Shown piece by piece: positions 34,601 through 45,938 of a stretch of DNA of 64,000 nucleotides (positions are counted from its first letter, which is position 1; the number at the start of each line of letters is the position of its first letter). The notes under the pieces are model-generated. The model had not been told where the DNA came from. It saw only the letters and a list, made by a program, of their open reading frames with translations, and did no database searches. The DNA lies in assembly GCF_009727055.1 (NCBI RefSeq), contig NC_052360.1:64268874-64332873 (forward strand), written 5' to 3'. The position numbers were made by a program, and so were the translations under genes. Source of the stretch: Benincasa hispida (lineage: Eukaryota > Streptophyta > Magnoliopsida > Cucurbitales > Cucurbitaceae).

Positions 34601-35071
34601 CCTAATTTCTCGCAGCCAAATATGTGATGAGAGGTGTCAGAGAGAGGGATGGTGCTTATTCATCTTCCTCCATGAAACACTGAGAGAATAGTTCTCTCTG
34701 AAAAAATGAAAAGAGGAGAAAAGTTCTTCTCCTCCCTCTCCTCCTCTCCATCTCCTTCCCTCCTCAAAAACCCTAAGGCAGAGCCCACACCTCCTACCAT
34801 TCTCAATCTCTAAGGAGAATACAGGAGGTTCCGTTTGGTGGTGTTCCTTCTGGAGAAGAAGATCCGTTCGTGACTTGTTCGAGAGATTCTTGAAGAGTAG
34901 TCTTCAAAAGTAAGGGTTTCTGAAACCCTAAGTTTTCATTTATTAATGCATGTTATAATTTATGTAAATACATATCTTGTTCTTGATTTAGTGTAAAACT
35001 TACATTCAATGAAAATTTAATTTGGGATGATCTTGCTTCTGCAAAGGTTCTCTCCTCATAGAGTTCCTTCA
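31653..35071 (+). mobile_element. Copia family 1 3' LTR, interrupted, 5' end missing
   Basis: Forward LTR sequence resumes at about 31653 (cactaggatgaccataggtgac), is split at 31805/33597 by a family 2 solo LTR, and continues to ...GAGTTCCTTCA at 35071. The segment 33810-34400 matches 23460-24050 of the 5' LTR closely. The last 450 bp (34590-35071) is GC-richer, with CT-rich stretches, resembling transcribed leader sequence. The short open frame at 34349 is not a gene. Confidence 0.85.
31806..33596 (+). mobile_element. Solo LTR (family 2)
   Basis: 1,791 bp starting TGATAACTTG and ending ...ACGTTACA. It shares with the 15205 copy the starting hairpin, 'gcatgcg'-rich interior, a TATAAATAT box near 32346 and the distal phrase 'gttcgacctcggatcac...gagaaacttg'. 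The insert splits a family 1 LTR, whose sequence resumes on the right. Flanks AGGAG and TAGAG are only partly alike, so the target duplication has decayed or the ends are off by a few bases. Confidence 0.8.
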
Positions 35072-35169
35072 ACACATCTACTACAAATTTCTAGATTCGA
35101 AAATAAAAATATTCTGCATATAAATCCAGATTAGGAAAATAAATATTCTGCAGGAATTAGTCATGTCTG

Positions 35170-37700
35170 AGGCAGATGATAATACTTCATTTGTGACAAC
35201 TACAAAACCACCAGAAACTACCTTAGAAAAAAATAGAGACAATCAGCAAATCTCCAACAATCTCCCCATTTGGCTAATATATTTTAAGGCATAATCATAT
35301 TAACAGAGAAAGATGTCACCAAAAGAAAGTAGTCTTAACAATATGAAAATAAAGTATCAATAGATTAGCAAAAATATCAGCCCAAAGCAGAATAAAATAC
35401 TGTCACCAAAATGCCACAACCATCAACAACAAAACAACAAAATTTCTCCCCCTTTTTGTTTAAAAGAAAAATTAGTCTTAGCATTGAGAGGAAGACGTGG
35501 AACCAAGCTTAGCCAGCGTCATAAGCATCAATTGTAACATCTCATCAACAGTTGTTTTGCGCTCCTGAATTCTCTAAAGCTGAATATCAATATCTTTGGA
35601 TTCATTTGATAGGAGAAGCAAAACACTATTGCCAAATGGAGATTCAATCGAAGCCTGACTGAGTCCACCAACATTGGATGCAGAAGAAGGAGTAGTAAGG
35701 TCAGGGATATGATAGTTTAGCAATAGTTTGGGATTGATCAATATGATAGCAAAAGCAGGACCAATAAGTTCTTCAGCTGTAATCAAGTCTTGTTTCTGAG
35801 CAATTAAAATTTCACAAATTAATTGAGGATAGCATATAGGCAATTTTAGGCTTGAAATCCAATGTGGCGTTTGATCTGGTTAGGTACAAAATTACCATAA
35901 TTGAATGGTGTTCCAGTCCCAATCTGATATAACAAGATGGCAATTGAAACAAAAGAACCTGTTTTATGAGAGGAAGAACACTAGTTGAAGATCTCAATCT
36001 TATGTAAGACAACATATTTGGTACTCAGTATAACAGTTGGCAACTACCTCTTGCTCGGCCAGGAAGACCTCGCCCTACTTGTCAATTTAAATGCCAAGTC
36101 CCTCATTGATGGGTGTTGTTCATATACATCAGCAGGAACCATTCGATAGAGGTGTTTATTAATGAGATTAGCAGAGAAGATAAATGGATTCCTTTGCACA
36201 TAAAAATTCTGAAAGTTAAGAGTATTGAGACTGTCAAACTTTGTAGACAGGTTGGCAATGAATTCTCTCACAATTTGAGGGTAGAATGGTCCCAAGTTCA
36301 ACACAGTCCTGTCAAGTTGAGCTTTGAGAATAAGATTCACAAGATTAGAAGAATCTTGAGTTCTATCAGATAATTTCGTTTCATCAATAATTTTCTTTTA
36401 ACCATGAGTTTTCACATACTAGCCTCTAAATATGAAAAGAGACGCCATCTAATGGAACATATGACACATTTGATGTAGTATGTTTTGAAGAAATAGGTTT
36501 CTTCCCTTTGGACTTAACTGAAGCTTGAGTGACCCGAACTGGAATAGAGTTACCATCATCAGAAGAACTTTTCATATCCCAGTCTTCTAGAGAAGCAGAG
36601 TTATCCTCAGGGTCAGACTGATTAGACTTAGACTCTGATATTTCAAAAGATGCATCATCAACACTTGTAACATTTAAAGTTTTCTAGGAAGCCATTCCAG
36701 ACAAAGAAATTTCATCATTAGAATCAGACTAATTTCATCATTAGAATCAAACTCTTCCTTTATATCATGATCACAAGAATCAACCATATCATGATCAGAC
36801 ACACTATCCTTACTTACAACAACAGACTTTCCTTTATCAACAAAGACATGATCCCTGAGATCAACAACCTCTACATGTTTTGTTTCAAGGGGAATAAATG
36901 TTTTAGGCACAACACCAAAATTTGCAAGAACAATTTCATGAATACTAATTTCAATAGAATTATTCACAAGCAATAAAAAAGACACAGGAATATTAACAGA
37001 ACCATTCACACTGTTCTCAATTTCAAATGGCTAGCTTTTAAAAACAACAATTTTAATAATTACTTTATTAATAACCTCATCTAAACCTTTCTCATCACAC
37101 TGTTTTTCAGACCCAGAAGAATCGTGCACATTAGATTGAACAATATTTCAACAGCAGCAGACTCAGGCATAACCATACTGGCCACATTTTCAGAACCCCT
37201 AACCAGAGTGAGATCTGCCTAGGAGATCGATTAATAGTAATAAAATCTTGCATGGATTATGATGAACCACTAGATGTGGTTTTGGGCATTTTTTGGATGA
37301 ATTTCTCTACTTTAACCGGTAAGATCAGTGATGGTCCAACTAGAAGAACTAACATTTTCTTTACTCTTTTCACAAGAATTGAACCGACGCTTGATAGTCT
37401 TCTCTTTGCAGTGAGAGGAGGAACCCCAATGCCTTTCATTGGTTCAGGAAGACCACACGCTCTTACACCCTACTTATTTTTTTAAGAAGGTGGAACATCC
37501 TTCTTGAGAAGAAACTTTTGTCGAGCTTTTTCCTTATAGCGAACCATTTTGCCTTCAGATGTGTGAATACCTTGGCGAGTACACATCATTACAGTGGGCT
37601 TCAAGTAGTAAGTAAGAATGAAGATGAATAGTTTTTTAGAGAAATATCCACGATTGAACTTGAAAGTTTGTAATGAAATAACTGACACCACAATGAATTT
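35170..37700 (-). pseudogene. SIRE-type env-like ORF remnant
   Basis: Minus-strand coding relics downstream of SIRE pol, where SIRE-lineage elements carry an extra 'envelope-like' reading frame. Read right to left: an N-terminal piece with CTRQGIHTSEGKMVRY (37600-37540), an acidic, serine-rich central part (37009-36674), then FYPQIVREFIANLSTKFDSL and YVQRNPFIFSANLINKHLYR (36340-36044), and LVYLTRSNATLDFKPK-like and CYPQLICEILIAQKQDLITA pieces (36015-35574). Frames change repeatedly. The function of such ORFs in plants is unproven; membrane fusion has not been shown. The block 35170-36150 is repeated at 41446-42417. Confidence 0.7.
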
Positions 37701-37719
37701 AAATTAGAATTTGAAATTA

Positions 37720-38351
37720 AACATAATTTACATATGCAGCCACTTCCAACCTTCCCAATTAATGAAGTAATTAAGCCAAATAATCGAATGGGCTTAACAC
37801 TTTTAGGGGCTCAAAGGATTATGAGAAAGGCCCAATTGATTAGTTTCTATGATTGCACAACACATAAGCCCAAAGCAGCTCACAGGGCCTCAAAACGAGC
37901 AACATCTAATGCCTTTGTAAAAATGTCTGCAATTTGATTTTTGGAGTTGATATATTCCAAAATAATCTTTTTGTTCTCCACTAGGTCATGAATAAATTGA
38001 TGTCTTATGTCAATATGTTTAGTGTGGCTGTGCAGAATAGGGTTTTAAGATATATCGATCGCACTCATGCTGTCACTATAAAGAGTTATGACATCTTGTG
38101 GGACATCGTATTCCTGTAACATCTTTTCATCCATATCAACTGAGTGTAGCTACTCCCCACAACAATGTATTCAACTTTTGTTGTTGACCAATAAACATAG
38201 TTTTCTTTCTTGCTAAACCACGACATCAAGTTGTTGCTTAGAAAGAAGCAACCTTCAGATGTTTTTATTATTATTTTTTTTTTGTATTCAGAGCTTCCAA
38301 CCCAATCTACATCATAGTAAACAACTAGGGAGCTACTTGTATCAAAGTGTA
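37720..38351 (-). pseudogene. SIRE-type RNase H, C-terminal half
   Basis: On the minus strand, sequence left of the solo LTR reads VYYDVDWVGSSEY, then SNNLMSWFSKKENYVYWSTT (near 38230-38170), VEYIVVGSS, and toward 37990 and 37930 the C-terminal end of RNase H. It continues directly the RT/RNase H piece right of the solo LTR (40227-40472, ending KYTNGTSD). The expected catalytic glutamate context (T-E-A-E-Y) reads TKVEY. Stops interrupt the frame. Confidence 0.8.
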
Positions 38352-38356
38352 TAATA

Positions 38357-40217
38357 TGTTGGGTTTTACGTCCTAAAACTCGCAGTTTGTAAAATGATAA
38401 ACATTTTTTTTATTATCAATATATTTGTTATTGATCTCATAAATTGTATGAAAGTCTAAATCCAATAAACTAAGACCCATGACTATTGTATGAGTACTTG
38501 AACTTTATGTGGAGACATAAGAGTGGATCGAGTTCGAGTAAATAGTCAAAATGATCTATGGTACATGAATTGGGTACATTATTCTAGTAACACCATTGGA
38601 TATGGCCTACTCTGTAGTTGTTACAAAGAGTTGTAAAGTGCTACATACGATGTGATCCTAATTTGCACATGTTATGACATGAGGAGTGGGGACGTCCTAT
38701 GCAATGAGTTTGCATAAGATCAGGACCAAGAAATAAGTCACTCTTACTTTATAACACTGTTTACTGTTTAAGACTGACTATTTCACCTAGATGACCTAGG
38801 TAACTCGATCTTAATCTTGAGCTATCTATGAACTTCTGTTTATTCGGGATTGCCCTTAGATTTACATAGTTGAGGGTTGGTTCAACAGCGCCGACTCAAT
38901 AAGACTCCCATTTTAGGGGTAAGAACGGATAGATAGCTGGGGACATAGGGTGCAAGACGAAGTTCACGCCTACCCGATTTAGGGATAGGAGAAAGGTTGT
39001 TCTCTCAAGTACTGAATCCAGGTCTTGAACAAGGGGCCCCATCCTCTCACTGGGCTAAGAGAGTTTAGTTTGATGATTGGATCACAAACCAGTTGTTCAT
39101 TAGAGGATCAGTAGGGACTTGAGGAATAAGACGTAATCTCAGGGGTAAAATAGATATTTGACCCAGCCGTTATTACGAACAACCTGTGAAGGGTCGACTT
39201 GCTGGTTATGGTTAAATCATGTGGATATAATATATCTACAGTGAGGGGAGTGCAACTATGAGCTTTAGTGGAATGACCCATTAGTTAACGAATGAAGATT
39301 AATTTTGTCTAATGAGTTTAGCCAATTAATCTCGGATCGTTGGAGCCCATGATCTGTAGGTCCGCGAGATCCCCCTACTAGCTCGTAATGGACTAGCTCT
39401 AGAATAGCATGATAAGCTAAATTGAAACATTCAAATTAGAATTAAGAGAATTAGTAATTATATGAGATATAATTACATGTTTAATTTGAGAATTAAACGG
39501 AATAGGAGAATTTATATGTTTAAATATAATTTAAATATATAAAGAAGGATATGTGTTAAAATTGATTTAATATTTGATATTAAATTAATTAAGTTTTATT
39601 TAATAATTAAGTTATGAAATTAATTAATTTTTTCATTTTTAAAATGAAATAGATTTTTTAAATCAAAATTTGATTTTTAGATAAAATTGAAAAAGGAAAA
39701 GAAAACTAAAACACTTAAATGGAAAAATGGATTTTTCCATTATCCATCTTTGAAATAGCTCACACATGAAGCAACCATTTGCCTTGTCTTCTCCAAGCAT
39801 GAGCTACAACTCATGAAACTCTTCTCTTTGCATGTTGATCTGTAATATAATGAGAAGATTGGAGTGAAAATCGAGCATGCAATCTATAGAATTTTGAGAG
39901 AAAATTCGGTTTGAAGAAAGGTTCTTCAACATAGGTTGCTGTAGTGAGCTTTTCTCCTTCATCCCTTGATTCAAGCTTGTTTTGAGTCCCACAACTCAAT
40001 CTAGAGCACCAAGAGAATAGTGGGGAAGATCTTGAGGTGGTCTACAATAAGATATAGAGAAGATTGCAGCTGGAGAAGGAGCTTTGGAGAAGTTCTACAA
40101 GAGGTATGTCTTGAAACCTATTTTTCTATAGAAGCATGCTTTATATTATGCGAAAATGAGTGAATTTGAATGCTTAGATGATCCTTGTTATTTTTCTAAT
40201 GTTGATACAATCCTACA
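38357..40217 (+). mobile_element. Solo LTR (copia family 1b), TAATA target duplication
   Basis: 1,861 bp from TGTTGGGTTTTACG to ...ATCCTACA, with exact TAATA on both sides (38352-38356 and 40218-40222). It interrupts SIRE RNase H on the opposite strand, and the coding sequence resumes on each side. It is closely related to the minus-strand LTR at 49946-51945 and more distantly to the family 1 LTRs at 15002 and 22683 (shared order of 'gtggagacata', 'gagtttgcataagatc', 'gttcattagagg'). No internal domains. Short frames at 39804-39999 are not genes. Confidence 0.93.
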
Positions 40218-40222
40218 TAATA

Positions 40223-41440
40223 ATCCTTAATCACTCGTGCCATTGGTATATTTGATTATTATTTTAGCACTAAGAAAGTGACTGATCTTGAGATAAAAGT
40301 GATAACTGGCACCAACATCAACAACAAATGTAATATCAGGTCTGTTGGCTATAAAATAGAGCAAAATTTTAATGATACTTCTATACAGACTCTCACTAAC
40401 TCGAATTCCATCTGAGTCTTTGGATATTTTAGCATGAGTGGGAGCAGTTAACACTAGCCTTTTCAAGGCCAACCTTTTTCACAATGTTCTTGACATATTT
40501 GAGATACAAATTCTCTCATTTAGTTGTTTAATCTGAAACCATAGAAAATAAAGTAGTTCTCCTACCATACTTATTTCAAATTCCTTCTGCACTTGTTTTA
40601 CAAAGAGTTTTAATCTCTTGTGACATCCCTCCAAACACAATGTGATCAACATAAATTTGGTCAATCACAAACTTCTTTTGAATTTTTTTGACAAACAAGG
40701 TCTTATCAACATCTTCTCTATTATAACTATTGTTCACAAGGAATTGAGTTAGACGTTCATACTAGGCTTTAGGTGCCTGTTCGAGTCCATAAAGAGCTTT
40801 GTTAAGTTTGTACATATAATTAGGATGTGAAGGATCCATAACTTCTTTGGGCTGCTCAACATAGACTTCCTCATTCAAATATCCATTCAGAAATACACTA
40901 TTTACATCCATTTGATACAGTTTGAATATCAGGAGGCAAGATATTCCAAACAACAGTATGATAGCTTTAGATGAACAATTGGGGCAAAGGTTTCATCAAA
41001 ACTGTACCTTCTTCAAGATTACCAATTATGTTGCTAGTGGATGATTCTTACAAATTCTGTTGGATTGGTGGTTGTTACTAATTTCAGCCTGCACAGAAAT
41101 TGACTGGTTATTCTCCATAGGTGTTTCAGAATTCATGTAAGAGGTGATGTAGGGACCATATGTATTGACAAATGGAATCACACTAATATTTTCTCCTTCC
41201 TCATTGGTAGAAACTGATAGACCGACAACATTATCAATCACAACATTGATTGATTCCATGACACAATAAGTTCGTTTATTGTAGACACAGTATGCTCGAC
41301 CATTTGAGGTATATCCAAGAAATATACCTTAGAAACCTCAAGAAACTGGTGGTTTCAATCATAATATGGACTGATTCCAACATCATCAATCATATAATCA
41401 CCACAAACCATAAATAACGACATTAATTGATTCCAACATC
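40223..41440 (-). pseudogene. SIRE-type integrase tail and reverse transcriptase
   Basis: Minus-strand pol. 41259-41026 is the low-complexity spacer between integrase and RT (ESINVVIDNVVGLSVSTNEE). RT follows: [20 protein letters not shown] (40920-40860) and [18 protein letters not shown] (40810-40765). The catalytic box near 40650-40635 reads YVDHIVFGGMS, with the second catalytic aspartate replaced by H. Then 40472-40227 gives SLYRSIIKILLYFIANRPDI and KYTNGTSD at the RT/RNase H linker. Several stops and frameshifts are present. The piece ends at the solo LTR and resumes at 38351. Confidence 0.85.
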
Positions 41441-41445
41441 ATCAA

Positions 41446-42417
41446 CATAAGCAGATGATAAGACTTCATTTGTGACAATTGTGAAACCACCGAAACTGCC
41501 TTAGAAAAATATAGAGACAATAAGCAAATCTCCAACAATCTCCCCCTTTGGCTAATTTATTTTAAGGCAGAATCATATTAACAGAGAGAGATGTCATTAA
41601 AGGAAATTAGTCTTAACAACATCAAAATAAAGTATCAATAAATCAATAAAAGCATAAACATAAAATAGAACAAAGTACTATCACCAAAATCCCATAACCA
41701 ATAGTAGCAAAACAATAGTTTTTCTCCCATTTTCTATCTGAAAAAATAGTCCTATTGTTGAGAAGAAGACGTCGAACCAGACTTAGCCAATGTCACATGC
41801 ATCATTTGTAACATCTCATCAACAGTCACTTTGCGCTCCTGAAGTCTTTGAAGTTAAACTTCAATATCTTTGGATTCATTTGATAGGAGATGTAAAACAT
41901 AGCTGCCAAATGGAGATACAATCAAAACCTGATTGAGGCATCAACTTTGGATGCAGAAGAAGGAGTAGCAAGGCCAGAGGCATGATAATTTTGCAATAGT
42001 TTGGGATTGATTGATATGAGAGTAGAAGTAGGACCAATAGGTTCTTCTACTGTTATCAAGTCTTGTTTATGAGAAATCAAAAGTTCACAAATTAATCGAG
42101 GATAGCAGATAGGAAATTTCAAGGCTTGAAATCCAATTTGGTGCTTGATCTGATTAAGTACAAAATTCCCATAATTGAATGAAGCTCCAATCCTGATTTG
42201 GTATAACAAGATAGCGAGTGAAACAGAAAGATCTGATTTATGAGAGGAAGGACACCAATTGAAATCCCAATCTTATGTAAGACAACATATTTGGTACGCA
42301 GTGTAGCAGTTAGTAACTTCCCCTTTCTCGACCGAGAAGACCTTGCCCAACCTATCAATTCAAACGGCAACTCCCTCATTGATGGGCACTGTTCAAATAC
42401 ATCAGTAGGAACAGTTC
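41446..42417 (-). pseudogene. Second copy of the SIRE env-like block
   Basis: A direct duplicate of 35170-36150. Both begin 'cagatgataa.acttcatttgtgacaa' and contain 'gcaaatctccaacaatctcccc', 'tctttggattcatttgataggaga' and the same protein pieces (CYPRLICELLISHKQDLITV, LIGWARSSRSRKGK). In minus-strand order this copy lies upstream of pol, where env-like sequence does not belong. It therefore comes from a neighbouring element or an unequal exchange. It is frameshifted like the first copy. Confidence 0.85.
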
Positions 42418-42786
42418 GTGTAAGCCCTCTCTTTTTTTACTCTTTCTTGGAAAAGCTAAAGAACTTAGTTGAGGTTGAACTTGGGGACTCGAGATTAAGT
42501 TTGATTTGTGAACTTTAATTAAGAGATATACTTAGAAATAAAAAAAAGAATCAAATTGACCTTTTCTTCACTAAGGAAAATAAGTAAGGACCCAAAAAAT
42601 AATTTGAGGGTAATGAACCTAGCTGAGCGTGTAAAGGACATTGAAGGGTTGTTCGCCTTCTTCAATTCTAAATAATGATGAATAACGATGAAGGATGATG
42701 AATGATGATGAGAATGAAATATTGTGATGTGAGTGATGAGAATATTTAATCTATCTCTTAGTATGCAAAATTACTATGTGTTGGAT
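42418..42786. other. Unassigned short stretch
   Basis: No coding match. A run of 'gatgaa' and 'gatgatga' units at about 42670-42740 is simple-sequence-like. It may be a decayed end of the neighbouring family 2 LTR. Confidence 0.35.
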
Positions 42787-45700
42787 TGATGATATGCGTG
42801 CACACTTTACTGATGCGTACAAGTTTTCTTAAACTCTCCCCAAGAATAAATTTAGCCTAAGTGTTCTGGTAAGTCCAGGGTCGACTACAAGGATTCTAAA
42901 GTTACTAACGCAGGGCTGGCCTTTGAATCTGTTGCAAAGGGTTCCTAATTACTCGACAGATGTTGATTATTTACACTAACTACTGGCCATATGCAAGAGG
43001 TCATAGAAGTTCAGAGAGATAGGAATGGGTCATGAATGAACAACATGATTTATGCGTAAATGGTTGATGCGTGATTTTATTAAGTATGGAATATGGATGA
43101 TATGTATTGATGGATAGCGTTGTGCACTAAAGTTTTCCCGGCAGAATCCAAGTGTAAATTTCTCTGAGTTTCTTGGTAAGTCCAGGGTTGATCACAGGGA
43201 CTTGTGAAAATAGTTTGCAGGGTTGATCACAGGGACTTGTGAAAATAGTTTACATTGATAATTTTCTTATGAAAACCTTGCGGTAACCAGGTAAATAATT
43301 GAAGTGGTCTGTTTGTTGTTGTGTTGATAAAAATAATAATAAATGCGACAGAGTTCGAAAATAGTTGGCAACGGGAAATACGATGAATATGTGGTGAATG
43401 GGTTGAGAGGGGTTTCAGCTAACACTCCCTAGGTTGTGTTCATGCCTTGCGATCATGCAACATGCATACAATAGTAAACCACCTCTCGACGTGAATTCCA
43501 TGGCTTCTAAGGCTAGAACGCATGCGACAAATATGCGATAAGTCTACAGGGTTTACACATAAACCTCTATTTCTTTTTATGCGATGACAACATGACATTC
43601 ACACAAATATGCGACTGCATAATATCATTCCTATTTCTAGGATGCATGCGATGCAAGTTGACAAACAGAGCTTATCTTTAAGTCTCTATTTCTTGTTTAT
43701 GTAGACCTAATCTTGCTCTTTCAAGTCAGATTCTAACCTAGCTCTCTTGAGAAATTAGGTTCTTTCTTTAGATTCTCTCTCGAGCAACTCTAAATAGATG
43801 TTTTGAATAGCATAAAACAAGACAATCGCAATCAATGAACTTCCTAGATCATGTTAGCTTAGTTCCTCTCAACCCATTCAACTAGTTTAGCTACTCATGC
43901 GTATTAAGAGAGTGAGCAGATTTAGAAATATAACTTTCATTGAATAGATAAAAGATGAAGTACAGAATAACAATGCAAGTATAGTAAAGAGCCTGGGGCA
44001 ATTTCTTGCCACCAGGTGTTACACTGTTTTACTCGTGCTCTAAAGATATTCTCGCTTTCGCAAGAGTCAACCTGCTCTCTACTCTTACACCCCAAGGTCC
44101 TCTCTCGAGCTGCCTTGGACGATCTCCGGTGTCACCATACTTCTCTAACTCCGTCGTGAAATGAAATGGAAAAGAAAACTATGAACAGAGGTGTGAACTT
44201 GTAAAGTGCTGAAGTAATCGACTGCTTAACCCCTTCTCTGAAGAATACACTTGGTATTTATAGGGCATCAAAGGCGAAAGGTGGCTTCTCTCTCCTGGTT
44301 GTATAGATAGGATAGCTTAAATTCTTGACTGATGCGCTGGATAGTTGTCACCAATAAAGCTGGATATACTTTGTGACCGTTATTGGCTGTCAACTTAATT
44401 TGGATCCGATTGTTGTCAGCTTTCTGTCCCATCGATCTTAATTGTCCTTTCATCCAGATGCGCCCACCATGTTGCGGTGATTCTTCTTGGGTGTATATTT
44501 GCGAGCACGATCAATGCAAAGTCTTGCAGTGAAGTTGCGTTCGACCGATGTATTCCTATGATCGCATTCTTTGCATTGCGTTAACGCATTATTCTGCACA
44601 AAAATATAGAGATCAGCTGCCCTAATGCGTTGGACACAGGCGACTGCAATATTATAGAGTTTATGCTTAATGGACACAATTTTAACATGTTCTATCAACG
44701 CAATCCAACATTGTTTAAGAACTTAGTACTATGATAACGTGCATTTCTACCCGTTATCAATGGTAGTCGTTGATTTCCTCGTGGGAACAACAAGTCTATA
44801 AGAGCACAATGCCAATGAATATGGAGATGGTATGGATGTCTGCTAAATCTAAGTATATATGTGATGCGAAGGAAATCTGTTCTTTAGTTTATATTTAACA
44901 TCTCTCAATGTGTTAGCCACACTTTATCCTATCCCTAGGGTGCATGCGTTAGTTGCAAAAAACAGTCAGAAGACAAGAACACTTTTATCTCTAAAATTAC
45001 TTCACGCCCTAACTTGATGCATTCAACAATTAATTACTCTCTCGAGTGACTTAACTACTTTTTTTACCTTTATCCACTAATCAAGTAGATTTAAGCATGA
45101 ATTTTATGCATTAACCAAGTCAAACAGTTCACATACAAAAATAACCTAGAAAATAAATAGATGGAGATGTGGAGAATGGTCGAAAATTAGATTGAATTAA
45201 AGATATAAGTTTGATACAGATACTCAGTTCAATCAATGGAGTGGTAAATGAAAATGTAAGGAAAAATGAAGAAGTCAAGCTGCAGAGTTCAATCTCTTGT
45301 GCTCTTTGGCATTATTTTTAATGCTTGCTCAAGCCAACTTGGTGAAGGTGTTGAAGGATATGTCTCTCTCGAGCTTATCTCCGACAACACCTCTTTATCA
45401 ATGATAGAATATGGTGGTCGTCCCTGTTATTCTTTGCTTGCAGACGATAGAGGTGAAAATTAACTACTTTGCTAACTATCTACTATCTGATTTTCTTCTC
45501 ACTCCCTTTCTCGCATGTAGCTTGCCTTTATATAGGCAATCATTTATCCATTTGGTGACGTGATTGCATTAATTTCCATACCCTGAGAAAGTTGCCTACC
45601 ACTCTGCTTCTATTAGACGCCGTTAATCAGATGCCCATGCCTGCAAGTTGATGATCTGACGTAGATCGCACAAGCCGAATGTTTCTTCCACGCGTCGAAT

Positions 45701-45938
45701 AGTTTGGACGCACACCTCTTGCATTGGCCTTGTCTATATCACTTAGTAGATTTTTCTAATTCCTGCATTACAGTGGGTTAGTGAAGCAGTTTTTCATTTA
45801 AAGGATACTTTTGTATGGGTTTATCATATATACAGAATTTCATGTGTTTGTCCTTTAACAAGACTGCGTTTACAACACTAATAATCCTAATTGTTCCAAC
45901 TTTGAGAGAACAATATCTTGTATTTCTACAAGTTATCA
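42787..45938 (-). mobile_element. Solo LTR (family 2), host of a second solo LTR
   Basis: On the minus strand it starts at 45938 with TGATAACTTGTAGAAATAC, has a TATATAAAG box at 45527-45535 and continues to 44765. It resumes at 43097 and runs to about 42787, including the distal phrase 'acaagttttctta...ccagggtcgac' typical of family 2. It is interrupted by 43098-44759. The left end is approximate: TGATGATATGCG at 42787 is the best candidate but has no matching target duplication. Net length is about 1.5 kb. Confidence 0.7.
43098..44759 (-). mobile_element. Solo LTR (family 2) nested in another family 2 LTR
   Basis: 1,662 bp. On the minus strand it begins TGATAACGGGT (44759) and ends ...CATATCA (43098), with inverted TGATA/TATCA ends. 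Flanks are ATGGA (43093-43097) and ATGGT (44760-44764), a near-exact target duplication. A TATAAATA box lies at 44255-44262 on the minus strand, about 500 bp in. A perfect 35-bp tandem duplication lies near its distal end (about 43184-43252). Short frames at 44268 and 44450 are not genes. Confidence 0.85.

Larger units (their letters stand above)
22683..35071 (+). mobile_element. Copia family 1 element, doubly interrupted
   Basis: A plus-strand Ty1-copia element: 5' LTR (22683), long leader, gag remnant (26318-26800), integrase (26876-28306), RT/RNase H (30362-31627) and 3' LTR (31653-35071). Solo LTRs are nested at 28312-30361 and 31806-33596. Flanks ATACA and ACACA are a possible diverged target duplication. 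The zinc knuckle and protease were not found, and numerous stops show it is dead. The copia lineage is unassigned. Confidence 0.75.
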
